The notes beneath the pieces were generated by a model that was not told the origin of the DNA, did no database searches, and saw only the letters and a program-made list of their open reading frames with translations. Positions 11,857 through 25,862 of a DNA stretch of 64,000 nt are shown in pieces. The stretch comes from Circinella umbellata. Its lineage: Eukaryota; Mucoromycota; Mucoromycetes; Mucorales; Lichtheimiaceae. The stretch is from contig JAIWNF010000024.1 in assembly GCA_025093555.1 (NCBI GenBank), forward strand, positions 186,001 through 250,000, written 5' to 3'. The position numbers and the translations under genes were made by a program. Position 1 is the stretch's first letter. The number at the start of each line of letters is the position of its first letter.

Positions 11857-13982
11857 AATAAATAAATGAGATTGATTGTAAAGCATGTAAAAAACAAGTG
11901 ATCAAATAAGTACAATTTAGTTGAAAAAAATACAAATAAACTGTTCGGTTTTTTTTTTCATCCAAGTAATCAAAGTCACTCAACTTACGTATAATAACAA
12001 GGTTCCACTTCGCTTGAATACCATTCAATCTTTAGGAACTTGTTTGCTCATTTTTCATTATTTTTTTTATTGCTTTACTATAATGCTATGAATTAGTAAT
12101 TATGTATTTATTATCATTTCTTCGGTCTTGCCAATTTCTTTCATTATTTTATATCTCTCTCTTGACATTGTGTGGTAACGTACAGAGTTCAGTAAGGTCA
12201 AAGTTCCTGCGGTAAGGATACTTTTAATCATCACCTTGATAGTTAAAATGCTGTTTATTGAACCAGTAATATATTTACAAAGCAAATATATTTTGGCAGA
12301 GTTAGTAAATCAAACTGAAAATAAATACCGCTACAGTACAATCTACAGTAAAAGCTGACGGGACTGTACATTATTGAGATAGCTACAGTAAATAGTGAAT
12401 AAATGCACGGCAGTATATTCGCCATGGTGTTCTTTTTTTGTTCCAAACCATAGACGCATGAGAAAACGTATACTACATATAAGTAGAGCAAATTATATTT
12501 TACATCTTGAATATAGGTAAAAAAAATTATTTATCCACTATGGCTACTTATATGAACGCACATGTAGAAGGCTAAATGTAGAAGCATTTTATTTTTTTAT
12601 AATAAATAAGAGGATACTAACCCGGACTGATAATATAGATATCTTGGTAACACGTCCATATATACAATCAGAAGCATAATAACTAATTACCACGGTGGTC
12701 AGTGGCATAGAAACAGCAGCGTCATATTGTGTGACATAGACTATAGCAACAAAAAAAGAAGCCACTTGTACAACAGTGATCAGCAGTATTTTTAAGATTA
12801 TGCAATAGTTTATGGAATATAAACTGACAGCCTCAAAATTAATGAACAAACTTTCAACGAATTAATAAATGTCAATATCAGAAACTAAACTCAACAAAAT
12901 AAGTCTTATCATGACGACATATTTGGCCATAAATTAATCAATAGAATGTTTGTAAGATAATAGAAGAGGAAAAAAAATAAGATAGACATATCCAAGATGA
13001 AAGTGATAATTAGTTATTTATAGTATATATAGTATCTTCTTGAAAAAAGAACAAACACAATTTTTTTTCGCTCGTTTGAATTGGTACCTTGGCCCCATTC
13101 AGGCCTGAAAAAAAAGACCAACAGTGTGTTAGATCCATCGATAATCCTTTTGGTTTTTAAAAAACATGAGCAAGTTATTGTATCAATAAAATACTGTATT
13201 TTTGATGACTCATCAACCGGATCCTTTATAATTCCTATCATTCAGCAGAGTTGTGAGTGAAAAGAGAGACCTCATCTGATCAGTCACGCATAGATATATG
13301 CAAACTAATCTGGAATGGTGTTCCGTGAAGAAACAACTGGTAGTATAATTCTACAGGTTCTTAATATTTAATTTATGGTATATTTTTTTCTTAATATTGT
13401 TTAAGAGTATAAAAAGCTATTGGAATGCTTTGTCTTGATAGCATAGGGCGTAAAAATGGCTTCCAGTATCTTTTTAAAAAAAGGTTTAGATAGGACGGTG
13501 AGAAGCGTTTACAAAAACAAATTATGTTTTAACAGCTCTTTCTTTGCAAAATCAGCAATGGTCGAGTCAAAGAAGTATCTTCTACTTTAGCACACGATAT
13601 ACTTACCTTTTAGCATTGACCAAGACGAAAAAGGAAGCCACTTATAAGACTTCTAAGTTTATCAAGTTTAATCAGAGTTCTGTTGCTCGTCATTGGATTA
13701 CTGCTACAACATTTATCAAAACGAAAATTCTGCTATCCTCTTATGATCGCGACAGTAAACTGTTCCACCAATTTTTTTTACTGAGTGGGAAGGCTTTTTA
13801 ATCTTACATCTTCCTGCGCTTAAGTCAATGTATATAGATGTGGAAGTTAAATGTAGATCCAGGCCGAATGGCACAAACTTCAATCCATTTTATTTAATCT
13901 CAGTTACCCTCATCTCGTTTTCCAGGAATTATTCAACTACCCAGCAATCTATTCTCTACACCTCCATTTATAAACATACACA
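11857..13982. other. Intergenic DNA with possible coding relics
   Basis: No intact gene is found. Two weak coding-like pieces occur: a minus-strand run at 13014-13241 and a plus-strand run around 13456-13800 that needs several frame changes. Neither shows a recognisable motif, and both look decayed. The last 200 bases would hold the promoter of the thiamine pyrophosphokinase gene. Confidence 0.35.
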
Positions 13983-15563
13983 ATGAACAGTTTCAAGTTA
14001 ATTACGCATTGGTGTCCTTCAAATATTCTCGCTAAAAATGCCAAAGTAAAACAGTTTGCACTTATTATATTAAATCAACCGATTAAGCATTTGGAGATCT
14101 TTAATCGTCTTTGGGCGAACGGTATGCAGCTTGGGTTTATATTATTTTATTTCGCCATGTACTTTATGCCACCCTTAACATAACAATACCCTTCTCCTCT
14201 CTATCGTTAAAATGTTTTTAGCTTCGTTTCGGTACTGTGCTGACGGTGGATCAAATCAACTTTATGATACGTTTAAACATGATAGACTTAAACTTCGATT
14301 GTATGTTAGGAAAAAATTGAGTTGGTGTTACCAAGAAGTCTATTATTAAGGAGCACAGACAATTCTATTTGTTTATTTATTTATTTATTATTTACTTACT
14401 TATATAATAGATATGTACCGGATGAAATTGGTGGCGATTTAGATTCCTTAAGACCAGATGTTAGAGAATTTTATGAAAGCATGGTAAAAATTTAGGATAA
14501 AACACAACACACATCGAAATAGATATAACAAAATCTCATCATATAATGTCACTTTTTGCCTCTGTTATAGAATGTAAAAATTACAAAGGTGGCAGAGCAA
14601 GATTCGACCGATTTTCAGAAGGTTATTTCTTTATTAAAGGAGAAAGAAGAACAAGTTGGCAAAGTGGTAAGTATTATGTATATCAAATGTCGTTCTATTA
14701 TTTAGTAAACCATTCATTCATCTGTACTGTTTAAATAGTTTGATATTGTTGCACTTCCTGCCATCGGTGGTCGATTTGATCAAACAATGCAAAATATTAA
14801 TATATTATATACTATGTTGGATGAAGTGGAACGAAGAACAATTCTTGTTAGTGATGATAGTTTAACAATCTTGCTGGATAAGGTAAATATTGTCATTAAA
14901 GTGGAGAGGGATAACCATCATATCCGTCCGTTATTTCCGAAAGTTTTTACGTGTTTTGATTTTGACTTCCTCCGTGTATATGTACAACGCACAGGGCACC
15001 CATCATATTCACTGTCAGCCTGATTATGAAGGTTTGTGATTATTCGTTAATAAATAAAAAAAAGAAGGGGAACGGGGAGGGGCGGGAAATCGTGGGGGAA
15101 GATTATAGAAGGAAAGATAAAAATGGTTGGTTGTACACTTTGTGGGACAAAAAAAATAAAGATAGAAGGCGCGAGGAACCGGTAATTAGTCAGATCGGAA
15201 GTTCTCAATTAATATATTAGGCCCTACCTGTGGGTTGATCCCTATCGGTGCCCCTGCTACCTTGACGACCCGAGGGTTGAGATGGAATCTGGGCAAGTAT
15301 TCTAAAGGAGTAAAATAATCTCACACAAAAAAAAAGTAGCGAATGTGTAATTAAAATTGACTCTAAATACTACCTAATGATTATATACTATAGTGAATCA
15401 TAAGTGTCATTTTGGAGGCATGGTGAGTACTTCCAATGCTATTGATCAAGATTTGATCGAAGTAGAAACGGACTCCCCACTTGTTTGGACAATCGAATTG
15501 AAAGAGGCTCAAAAGACTGATCAAGATATTGATGAGGATTACGTGGAGGACGATGATGAATAG
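13983..15563 (+). CDS. THI80: Thiamine pyrophosphokinase
   Basis: Eight exons (13983-14121, 14222-14300, 14411-14483, 14571-14666, 14739-14882, 14995-15031, 15221-15292, 15394-15563) encode about 269 aa. Family blocks appear in order: LNQPI near the start, CADGGSNQLYD, GGDLDSLRPDV, DSTDFQK, GGRFDQTMQNI, TTRGLRWNL and VSTSNAI. The enzyme transfers pyrophosphate from ATP to thiamine, making thiamine diphosphate in the cytosol; the Asp residues in GDLDS and DSTDFQK bind metal and ATP. The seventh intron begins GC, not GT (CTGG|GCAAGT at 15293). The GT alternative a few bases downstream (15309) leads straight to a stop, while the GC donor restores the spacing between RWNL and VSTSN seen in the family. 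The acidic C-terminus (DEDYVEDDDE) is an extension. Confidence 0.95.
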
Positions 15564-15999
15564 ATCTGATTTTCTTGTTTTCTTTTGAAACCTAAATAGA
15601 GATATTTACATTCAACTTCTCACAGTAATATTAATTAAAAAAAGAAGAAAAAGCAAGGCGTTCGGAGTAACAGATGAAAAGATATATAAAGTATTAGACA
15701 TAAACAGCATAGATACCTTAAAAATAAAATCTACTATTTTTCCCACATAAACTGAGAAAATAAAATGGGTGTTCCCGACACACTACCCCACAACAAAAGC
15801 AAGGTGTTTCATAGAAACTTTTTTTTCTCTTGCTCTCTCTTCTGATTGAGTTGAGTTAGAAGAATACCCATTTTTTTCTTTTTTCTTATATTTTTTTTCT
15901 ATTACTATATTTCTATATTCTTACCTATTTTTATTTGTATTATACTGCTACATATAATTACTACAGATATATAAAATAATATACTTTCAAAATATTCGA
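15564..15999. other. Intergenic: 3' end of THI80 gene and promoter of next gene
   Basis: 436 bases without a gene. It holds T-rich tracts (15826-15935) and a TATATAAAATAA stretch near 15968-15979, about 20-30 bp before the next start codon. Nothing else is seen. Confidence 0.4.
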
Positions 16000-18005
16000 A
16001 TGAGCCAGCGCAATACTACTCAAACTCTTCAACCTCCTACTTCTTCTTCTCTGGGTGATTATTGTCTTTTACATGCAACTGCAGGTCATTTGTATGAACC
16101 ACAAGCGGAAGATATACTATGTGACGAAAATCTATTAGATCTTTTTCGCATAATCAAGCAAGTACTTCGTAAAAAACGAGATCCAGAGCGTTTGGCTCGT
16201 CTATTCTTTTGTGTCTCCTATGCTCTAGGTGACCATGTTAAATTTCATAAACCTGTTCATGAAAATAAAATTGTTTTTGATGACCGAGGCTCTGGTGCTC
16301 ATGCAGTCCGATTGCCGGGAACAAGTAGTTGTTGTTCACGTAGCCCAAAAGAAAAATCATGGGCTGATACCGCTTCCATGTCTTCCTCGTCTGTTTCATC
16401 CACTTCTACATCAGCTTCTCCCGTTACAAAACTCTTATCAGTACCTTATATGACACATCAGCGCCATCAAGCTGAAGCAGGAGTAGCTCAAGCTCAACGA
16501 CAAACACCTTCAGGATCAACAACAAGATCATCACTACTTTCTGAAAATACCTCGACAGATGCTTATACAGTACGGCCTTATACCAATTTTCGCCCATTGT
16601 ATCCTGCTGATACAACTCCTTCGTCACCAACACATCCACTTCATTTGCCACCTCCTTCCACAGCAGCTAATTCTCCCGCTTCTTCAGTGAAAGCACCTAC
16701 ATTTACACCTCTTGGAGATTCTTTAGATTATAGTGAAGCAGCAGGTGAACATGCTAAAGAGATTGTGATGGAACCCAAACAACGTGGTTTCTATTATCAA
16801 GATGGTCGGATTACCCGGGAACCTGTATTACTTCAACGGTATGCTGAACATGGAATTCTAACCCATGCTTCATTAATGCGCAAGAGAAAGCGTCAAACAA
16901 GTGATCAACCTACGGATTTAATGACACCTTCACCCATCGTGACTAAAAAACCAAAGATACCCCATCGCCATGGTGAATTTGAACAAAGACGTAAGTAAAT
17001 TGAAAAAGAGGAGAGATAAAGAAGAAGTAAAAGCGTAAGGAAATCCAAGAGATATCCATAGAAAAAGTTTAAATTCTAAACCATAACAATTTTAATGCAC
17101 ATTTCTTAGGTGATGACATTATTGGACGTATGCGTAGCATCACTCTTACCGATCTGGAACAAAAAGCAGAACGATTACCAGAATGTTATTCATTAGCTAT
17201 TGAACAAATACAACCATTGACCGCTGAACCTGTTGGATCACCAGAAAGAGCAGCAGAGCTTTTGGAACCCTCTTTACGTATCTTGACCAACCACTCTAAC
17301 ATGAAACCTCATCTTGATAATGGTATGAATCAAAACGGCATTTATTATAATACCGATTATTTTCGACTTTACTTGGCATTTGAACAGTTTCAAACTACCT
17401 TTGCCGTTTTGTTCCCCAATGAAGTTGTAAAGATGCCACAATGGGGTAGCGAGGTATTCAACAATAATAGTGATTTTTTGGCATCTTATGCTTCGGACCG
17501 CGACCGAGACCGCGATCGAAATGCCAATATGAAAGCATACAGAAGTTGGATTGAACCATTATTAACGGAAACCAATTGGGCTGCTTTCCGAAGAAATATA
17601 GTAGTGGGTGAACGTATGATGCAATTGACCAAGGTGGTAGGACAAGGTGTCTTATTAATGACCAAGGAATTAAGTGGTTCTAAATTACACCTGACTTTTA
17701 CGAATAATGAGTGGGACGAGTTTATCACAGGCCTAAGCTCCGGCCGGTGGGATCAAACAATTCATTGGGATGTGACGCCTACGACAATGGTAAATAAGGG
17801 ACAAAATAGTGGGATCACATCACTTTTAGTGAATGAATTACAGCAAAAGTTTATGACGATCTATTGGTTCCATCCGAATGGGTTGGTTATGTCATCAGAA
17901 AACCGTCGAGCTGCTATCGCTGCAGAAAATAACAAAAACAACGACAATAACGACAATGAAAATGGTAACAAGATCAATATTATTACTAATAATGATTGTA
18001 ACTAA
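16000..18005 (+). CDS. Conserved-looking fungal protein of unknown function
   Basis: Two exons (16000-16990 and 17110-18005, clean GT-AG intron) encode about 628 aa. I do not recognise the family. The N-terminal ~90 residues look folded: alternating hydrophobic and charged residues with LLDLFRIIKQVLRKKRDPERLARLFF. A long Ser/Thr/Pro-rich region follows. A basic patch KKPKIPHRHGEFEQRR precedes the intron and could be a nuclear signal. The second exon is again compact, with EYR-type charged helices and aromatic motifs such as MPQWGSEVFNNNSDFL and MTIYWFHPNGLVM, then an Asn-rich tail. A short DRDRDRDR run sits at 17496-17520. Two ordered blocks joined by a linker suggest a scaffold or regulator, but no function is proposed. 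Confidence 0.85.
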
Positions 18006-18966
18006 AATTTTCAATTTTTCTCTTTCCAAATTCATAAACCCCTTATCCTTTTTCAAGGCATCTCTTCCCCTCATCGATTTCTCATAAAATTCATGCTCAA
18101 CTCCACTATATAACATACCACACTTACACCCATATTTATTCTTTTAAATTATTGTATATGCATTAATAATTCTGTTACCTTTTTTCTGTTGTTTTGCCTT
18201 TCTTATTTAATAATATGGTCTTGTTTTGTACGGCAAAAAGCACACACAAAACATACTACATTGATTCAAATTGGATTCACGAGGGCTCTTATATAAGTTT
18301 GAATTGTGATTTTTTTTTTGAAAAGGGTTACATCCGCAATATTCTTCACCCAATCAATATATTTGTTTCACTCATTTGACGATTGAGTTATAATTTATAT
18401 GTAATAATAATAATAATAATAACGCTTTGCATGAATTTTTCCACATTATACATATACAATATAAGTGAATTATTTGGTTGTACATATTTAACTCACAGTG
18501 CTATTCGCGAATCATATGGTAGATGTTAAGATTTATTGAACAGAATTTTTAAAAAAAGAGTTTACAAATAAATGTACATAAATGAATGGATGAAAAGATT
18601 TTTTCAATATGGTATTTTGGATTGTTCGAACAAATAGAGGAGACAGGATAAACAGAAAAAAAGGATGCAATTCATAAAGGTATAAAAAGAAGTAAATATA
18701 AAGAAGTAAGCATACAAATGTACAAATTAATAATACGAGGGAAGTCAAAAATAATATAGATGAGATATAATAAAAAAAGCTGATGAATTGAATATATAAA
18801 AATTGATAAGTGAATGTTAATGCTGTTCGAGGAAATTTTACATAATTGCTTCAACGATCGATACTAGATATTGTTAGTAATAATAAAAAGAGTGAAAAAT
18901 AACTAAAGTAAAGGAGTGGTTGATTATAATTCTTTGCTGCTTGATCATATTACAAGGAGATGCTGC
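18006..18966. other. Convergent intergenic region
   Basis: Lies between the tail ends of a plus-strand and a minus-strand gene. It is AT-rich with an AAT microsatellite at about 18401-18422. Several short open frames on both strands lack coding character. Likely 3' UTRs and terminators. Confidence 0.45.
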
Positions 18967-19761
18967 TTAAAATAGTAAAGAGCGAATAGAAGGTAACTTT
19001 GTTGCTGTGTTACCAATTGAAGCATTGTTATCATAAAAAGTTGGCGGAGGAGAAAGGGGCATGTATACTGTGCTGCACTCAAGTGGTGTAGGTTTCTTTG
19101 TTGCTGATTGTTGAATCAATATTGGCGGTAATTTCCATTGTTGTTCTTGTCGTTGCGAAGAAATATATGTTGGAGAAGGTGGTGGTAGTAAAGGACGTTG
19201 AACAGGCGAGGTTTCAGGTGTACGCAAAAATTCGCTATCAGAATCTGAACAACTGGAATATTGCGGTGATAAAGAAGAATAATGCATAATCGAGCGTTGT
19301 TTTTGTTGCTGCTGATGATAGTATTGTTGATGATGATTTTGGCATGCTTCTTCTTGCTCAGCAATCGCTATTGCTATGCATTCTTTACAAGAGTGGTGAC
19401 TGTTATAGTGACGATGATAATAATAATAGTCGTCATAATAAAACTGTTGTTGCTGTTCTGGTTGTTCATGACGTAAAGAATAATAAAAAGGGAATGGCGA
19501 TGACAGTGTTGAGTTTATAGGTCGACAATCAGATTGGTAACGTTTATTGCTTCCAGGTGAATTATGGATCCGAGCATGTCGAGTTAGTTCGTCACTTCGA
19601 GAGAATCGTTTTTCACAACCTGGAAAAGTGCATGAATGAGGCTTTTCACCTGTATGAGTTCGGATATGACGTGTTTGGTGTTCCAATCGATAAAATGCCT
19701 TTGAGCACATTGGACATTTATACGGACGAGGTGCAGTCTTGCTGTTCCGGATTGCTGGCAT
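18967..19761 (-). CDS. creA-like: CreA/Mig1-type C2H2 zinc-finger repressor
   Basis: A single-exon gene of 264 aa. Two C2H2 fingers occupy residues 13-67. Finger one is CPMCSKAF...HIRTH (C-x2-C-x12-H-x3-H) and finger two is [19 protein letters not shown] (C-x4-C). The linker HTGEKPH and recognition-helix residues RLEHQTRH and RSDELTRH match CreA/Mig1, which bind SYGGRG-type sites and repress genes for alternative carbon sources when glucose is present. The C-terminal part is rich in Tyr, His, Gln and Pro, ending in LPSIRSLLF. It is shorter than ascomycete CreA and lacks the long alanine and acidic regions. Mucoralean fungi often carry several paralogs, so this may not be the sole CreA. Confidence 0.9.
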   Translation of the reverse strand: MPAIRNSKTAPRPYKCPMCSKAFYRLEHQTRHIRTHTGEKPHSCTFPGCEKRFSRSDELTRHARIHNSPGSNKRYQSDCRPINSTLSSPFPFYYSLRHEQPEQQQQFYYDDYYYYHRHYNSHHSCKECIAIAIAEQEEACQNHHQQYYHQQQQKQRSIMHYSSLSPQYSSCSDSDSEFLRTPETSPVQRPLLPPPSPTYISSQRQEQQWKLPPILIQQSATKKPTPLECSTVYMPLSPPPTFYDNNASIGNTATKLPSIRSLLF

Positions 19762-22700
19762 ATTTTTCTCTTATACGTAAAAATTATATTGGTAATTAGC
19801 AACGCGTTGCTCAAACAAAGGGTTTATGTGATGTATAATAACACCTCTGGTGTTAATGATATATAGTACAATAAAATGGTTAGAAAAACAGAAATAAAAT
19901 AAAAATAAACAAGAACAAGAGCAAGGTATGAAGAATATGTGTACCTGTGATTTTTTATTGTATTGGGCATTTATAAGGTAATTGTAAATGGTTGGAAGAG
20001 CGATTGTCTATCAAGACGCATGTTGAACGGAACGAAACCGATCTGTGCGATAACAATTTTTGCATTTCGAGCCCTCTTTTTTTTTTTTTGGGGGGGGGAA
20101 CAGTGAAAGAGGAGGTATATATAATCCTTCTCTTAAATAATTTAAAGAAAAATAGGGGGGAGAGGAAGGAGAGAAAAGAAAAATATTATCTAGGAGTGGT
20201 TTCTCAATAGACTAGAACAAGAGAAAGTGTAGTTTATAATGTTATTTCCATGCTGATCTCTTTATAGTCCCCCCAAGTTTCTTTATGTGACACACACTGG
20301 AAGTATATATATATAATTATTGGGGGGGGGTGGAGAATAAATTAATAATAAAAGGTGTTCAAAGAAGCATGGCAAGGGATCATACAGCAGGCAAAAAAAT
20401 AGCTGTCTCTATACAACTCAAACCGTGACAGATTATAAGTAGCCGATCATTGGGAATGAGGACCTCATTTTAAAGAGAGATATAGATTGTTATCTTTTAT
20501 TGAAGCTTTTGTTTTTTAATGACGGACGATAAATCAAAATACTCATAAAAAATATATGTTTTAATAAAAGCATAATAAATACTTAATGTTCGTCTTCTTG
20601 TGATCTACCAAGTTCCCATTTTTTTTTCGTTATCTCTATTTTTCTCATTTATGGTAATCTTATTACTTACTCATTATAAGTTTTTTCTTATCGTAATTAT
20701 TCTAAAAAAAGTTGTTTACTCGTGTGTAATATGAAAACCAACAAATTTAGGGGGCTTTATGTATTTATGTCAAAAAAAGAAAATTAGAGATAACATCATT
20801 ACCATGTGTTTCCTCTTACTTTTCTTCTACTCTCAAAATCATACATTTCCTAAAAAAGTAAAACGGATAACAAAAGCATACTTACTCGTTTAAATTCGGA
20901 AAACATTTCTTTGTCAGTGTTTTTAAGAAGGGGTTAAATGTAGGGGCCAGAAAATTGTATAAAATTCTGTACGTATGTATGAAGCATTGACATATAACTG
21001 CAGAGCTTATAGAGTTTTATGCCCTGAAAACCAGTGGAATGAAAAACGGTCCGAGAAGCTCATGGTCTATACATTCTTCTGATTTTTATTACGCTCTTTA
21101 AATACTTAATAATAAAAGGCTGCGTTTTGTCTCATTTTTCATTTTATAACTACTAATCATTAATATAAAGTAAAAATATAGCAGTAGTTACCAACATCCA
21201 GGGATCACCGAATCAATTATTGATACGAGGTTACGTCCGATCCGACCTTACTAACGGATAATTTCTATATAAAGCCTATGTTTTATCTTTTGTTTACAAT
21301 GTGATGCATTAAAAAAGGCCAGAGACAAACTTATAATTGTTATTATATTAGGAGATATAATGCTGATATATTATATATATATATATTTGGGGGGTGGTGG
21401 GGATGAAGAGAAAAGAAGGATGAATCGTGGGGGAAACGTTTTTGCATAATTATTGGTTCACCATATGCAAAACGTTACAAAACCTACGTGCTTGCATAAT
21501 CTATCATGGAAGTCATTAGCCGACGAAAAAAAAAAAAAAAAACAAAGTTGCACACATGATGAATGAAGATCGGCTCGTTGTTTACACCAATGATACTCGC
21601 CATATTTTGCCAGTATGTATTTGTTACTCTTTTTGACAAGTCTACTTTCTTCCTTTTTCTTTATCTTTCTTAATTATTTATATAATAATATTAGCGGTGC
21701 CCCGTTTCCACCCCCAACACCCAGACTCGCAATTTATTCAAATATTTTCAGTTGATAACTGTAGACTAATATAAAAAGTAGTCTTGTTATTCAAAAATAG
21801 CCTGTAGTTATCATCGCTGGACTTTCTGTTATTCTGAATTTTTATGTATTTTTATAATTATATATAGAAAGTGGGAGTGGGAAACCATCCAAAATGAAAG
21901 TCGGTTTAGCTATTGTAAGTTGTTACGAGCAAAGCGATACAAAAAAAATCCAGATTTTCAATGTACCCTAGTTTCCGTACCTATTTTTTTCCTCTGCATA
22001 TTATGTCGTTATAATGCCAGCTTCAGGCTTTTCTAGCACGTTTTAATTTCTTAACATGAGAGGCTCATTTAATCAGGTTATAAATTTTACATGTGCCATT
22101 GTAATTATTTCCACAATAATTTGCTTTTATATGGTCATATTTCAGTTGATTTATCTACAAAACATAATATATTCTAATATATACAGTAGCCCAATAAACT
22201 ACTCCTTTTTAATAAGCTGTTTTTTTTCTTTTATTTTTGCTGAACAAAATACGATTGTGCAAATACTAAGCTTAAGATATCAACTGTCAAGTTTGAATAT
22301 GTTAGTCTTGAATTAAAAAGTAAAACAAAAAAGATCTGGACCGTCATTTCATTTCACTTTTGTGTTGTTGCCTTTCTTAGATAAAATGTGTAGTCTAAAG
22401 CATTTATACTTTTTTATTTCATAAGGTGGCTTCTATTCAGTGTTTATAGATATAAGTCTTCAGAAAATATGTTCTGTTGACATCTTATTAGTAAATGTTA
22501 CTCTTATTAATATTATGCATAAAGATTAAATAAATAAATTTATCAATATTGTTTGTATAGATTATCCATAATAGGTTAACTATCGCCTATCGATACTACG
22601 AAAGCTTTATTTAATCGGGTGTCGCAAAACTACCAATACCGTTACTTTTTTTTTGCAAATTATATATTTCTATTACTGACAAGGGTTCGTTTGATGTAGT

Positions 22701-24812
22701 TCTACCAAAACAACAAGCTTATATAGCTCAATGTTGTACGGGATGCTTTTATTGAAACAATATGCACTAGCCCATATAAAGGTAAGGAATGGTAGTAATA
22801 AAAAAACCAAAAAAACAAGCAGTTAACATGATACCAGAGTGTAGTAATAATAATAATAGATACCACATGTGAAATTTGATTTCTTTTATTCGTATCATAC
22901 GAGTTGCACGTCCGAACAATGTATGTTGAGCTTCAGAAACCTTTTTTTTTGAAATTAACCGATATATTATTTATTTCAGCAACGGCAGGGAAGCTATCAA
23001 AGTAATTCACCATCACCGAACAAATACTTTCAAAAAAAAAAACATTCTCGAGAAAACACAACGTACTACAATAAGCAAACAAGCGTGTCACCAATCAAGT
23101 CTACATATAATTCAATGTTGTCAGGCGGACTAAAGTTCAAAGTTTACTTGTCAGCTCAGTGTACAACCAAAAGCATTACAAAACTATTTCTCGGATCACT
23201 CCAACTAGGCCATGAATGTATATCATATATATTATCTAATGCTATTCTTGGATACAGACGTGACACACACATGCTGGTGTGCAGATAGATACAAATGCAT
23301 TACATACAAACGTATATATAGGTGCATGAACGGTATCCATACACACATAATTAATAATTATTGAAGGAGTATCATTGCAATTTGCTTTATAATTTAATCA
23401 CCTTTTATGACATTCCCACATCTAAATTTTTTCCTTTGTATAAATATACTATTCACTTAATAATAGTGATACTAATGATAGTAGTAATGATATTAAAAAA
23501 TATGCGTAGTAATATTTTTTTAGACTACAAACATGTTGAAGCGTACCCTCGCGCTTTCGCAGCACCCGCTCATTGCAAATAACTCAAATATATATAAACA
23601 TCTTTTGGAATTGTCAAATATAAAGTAGTGCTTATTAATTCATCACTCAATGCCAAACTGATGCATTTTTTCTCCTGTTATTATGAGTTAAAAAAATATA
23701 TTCCGTTATATGCCGTTTGTTTATCACCTGAGAATATATCAGTGCATGTAGACAGCTATAGTTCTTTTTGATTGCTTGGGATGGTAACAGCCTTTTCGAT
23801 GCATTGAATCGTCTTGTTGAATTTATATTATGATGAACATATTAGGTTATGTCACACATGTCATTTTATCCATCTTGTACATGTTACTATTTTTATGACA
23901 GCTCTATACATAATTAGAACCAGGTGGTCATTATTGTAACACACTATGACGTGAATATGAGTATAATCTCTCTTTTTTTTACATGCATGAACATTTATTA
24001 TTATTAATAATAATAATAAAAGTAGAGTTTGGCCATTTTATGATCTCGTAGATGTAGTCATGTTTGAATATATGACTACCGTACAAGATCTTTTAAGCGT
24101 TTATTATACATGTGTTAGTATGATGTAATATATATTATCTAAGTGTCATGATTTACAGAAGAGTATTCCTAGGTTGATAAAATGAAACAAATATAAGTTA
24201 CATTACTTTCTCATATAGAAATTCCTTTTAATCTACTTTCGGAGAAGTGAAAATTTTAATGTGTACAAGGTTAACTTTAAATTAATAATAGTAAGAGAAA
24301 AATGACATAATTTTCTATACACTTGTCCAAAAATGGGTACTTTACATTGTGGGAATCATTGTTTACTATTGTTGTGTTGTGGCACTATATAATACTCTAT
24401 ATACTCATATCCGTAGAATAATTTGACAAATGAACCACAAAACCAATAATACCAATGTGTATTTCATAAGATACTAACAACACGCCACATGTGTAAAATA
24501 CTTATTATTATTATTTATACTTCACGATTTCATTTCCTATCGGAATAGCAGTTTTAGTAATATAATACGTTTTAACTTTTTTTTCTGCTCATCAGACCTG
24601 AAATGAAATAAATTTACTTCAAGGATGAATATTTTACCTGTAATGTTGCATACATATTTGTTTAAATCTAATATAACTCTTTTTTTTCCCAGTACGCTTG
24701 ACTACGTATGTAATGTTTGTTTCTAACTTTTCCTTTTTTTACCACTTATATACTAATTTTATTATAAGCGTAAGTAAATGTATGTTGTTAATAGTAATCA
24801 TGGCAAAATATG

Positions 24813-24862
<50 letters not shown>

Positions 24863-25862
24863 GATGATGGTGATGTTGAGTCTAAAACTGTCATCATTGG
24901 AAATAAAAGAAATCATTATGAAAAATAAAATTGTGGAGTTTAATATGACTTTAAATGAATTAGATTTAAAACAAAATTGGATAGGTTTATTTGATAGGTA
25001 CATACATGTTATGAGCTACTATAGATGCCGATAAATTTATATACACAAGACTAATATATAAAAAGAAGTAGACGGTATCAAAAAAAAAAAAAACTCGCGG
25101 ACGGTATATAAACTTCTTTATTTTATTTCTTATATTACGAAAAAGGAGATGTGGGGTGTGAGTTGTTTTAAGCCAGTCGGGCATAGAGAAGAGTAATAAT
25201 GATGATAATAATAATCAAAGAAAGCATGTGTGCAGTACTTTGTTCACGAGGCTCAGTTGAACCAGTACGAAAATAAAATAAAATAAGCATGGTTGCAGAA
25301 ATAATAACAAAAGTCATCGAAAAAAGGAAGATTCTACTTGTTTGTATAAGTTTTTTTATTTACTTATTATAATATTTACCTTCGTAATAATAAAATACTA
25401 TACTTAATATATTACTTTTACTAAAGTACTTTTTATTAGTGTATGCTGAGATTAAGATTTTTTTATAACAACACACGCATACTGCACTTCATAAGAATAA
25501 GCTCTGAAGCATGCTGTGTGTTTTTTTTTGGTGTCACCTTCTGTACCTAAAAGAAAAAAAAAACGCCTTTTTCCCCCTCTTTTTCTTTTCTGTAAATCGT
25601 ATACTACATATTGTTATTAACTGAACGTCACAATATACCCTTCTTTCACTTAAACTATCAAACGCTCTATTTAACTCCTATATATTTATTATAACAACAG
25701 CAATAACTATAAATAATAATAATAATAATATTAATAAGAATAAAAAAAATAGAGTAGTTAGTTTTCATATCGTCGACGTCTTGCTACTTCTTCGCAACTC
25801 ACACCTCTCCCTCTTTCTCTCTCTTTCTCTTTCTTCGTCTTCTTCCACCCCTGATTGTTACA
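19762..25862. other. 6.1 kb intergenic desert between creA-like and histidine kinase genes
   Basis: No supportable gene. The part next to the creA-like gene carries runs of G on the plus strand (about 20090-20098, 20154-20159, 20322-20330 and 21389-21394) and C-rich stretches near 21697-21722, unusual in this AT-rich DNA. Short open frames at 22056-22316 and 23085-23288 have no recognisable features. A small start-like segment at 21559 ends at a possible donor but has no clear continuation. The right end is the leader of the histidine kinase gene, with CT-rich tracts at 25800-25840. Confidence 0.45.
24812..24861. repeat. AAT trinucleotide microsatellite
   Basis: An almost perfect (AAT)n array of about 16 units. 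Read in one frame it makes a false poly-Asn ORF, in others poly-Ile. Simple repeat, no gene. Confidence 0.95.

Noticed and set aside
24698..25034. Asn-rich and Ile-rich ORFs on both strands
   Set aside because: They are translations of the AAT microsatellite; no start context or family.
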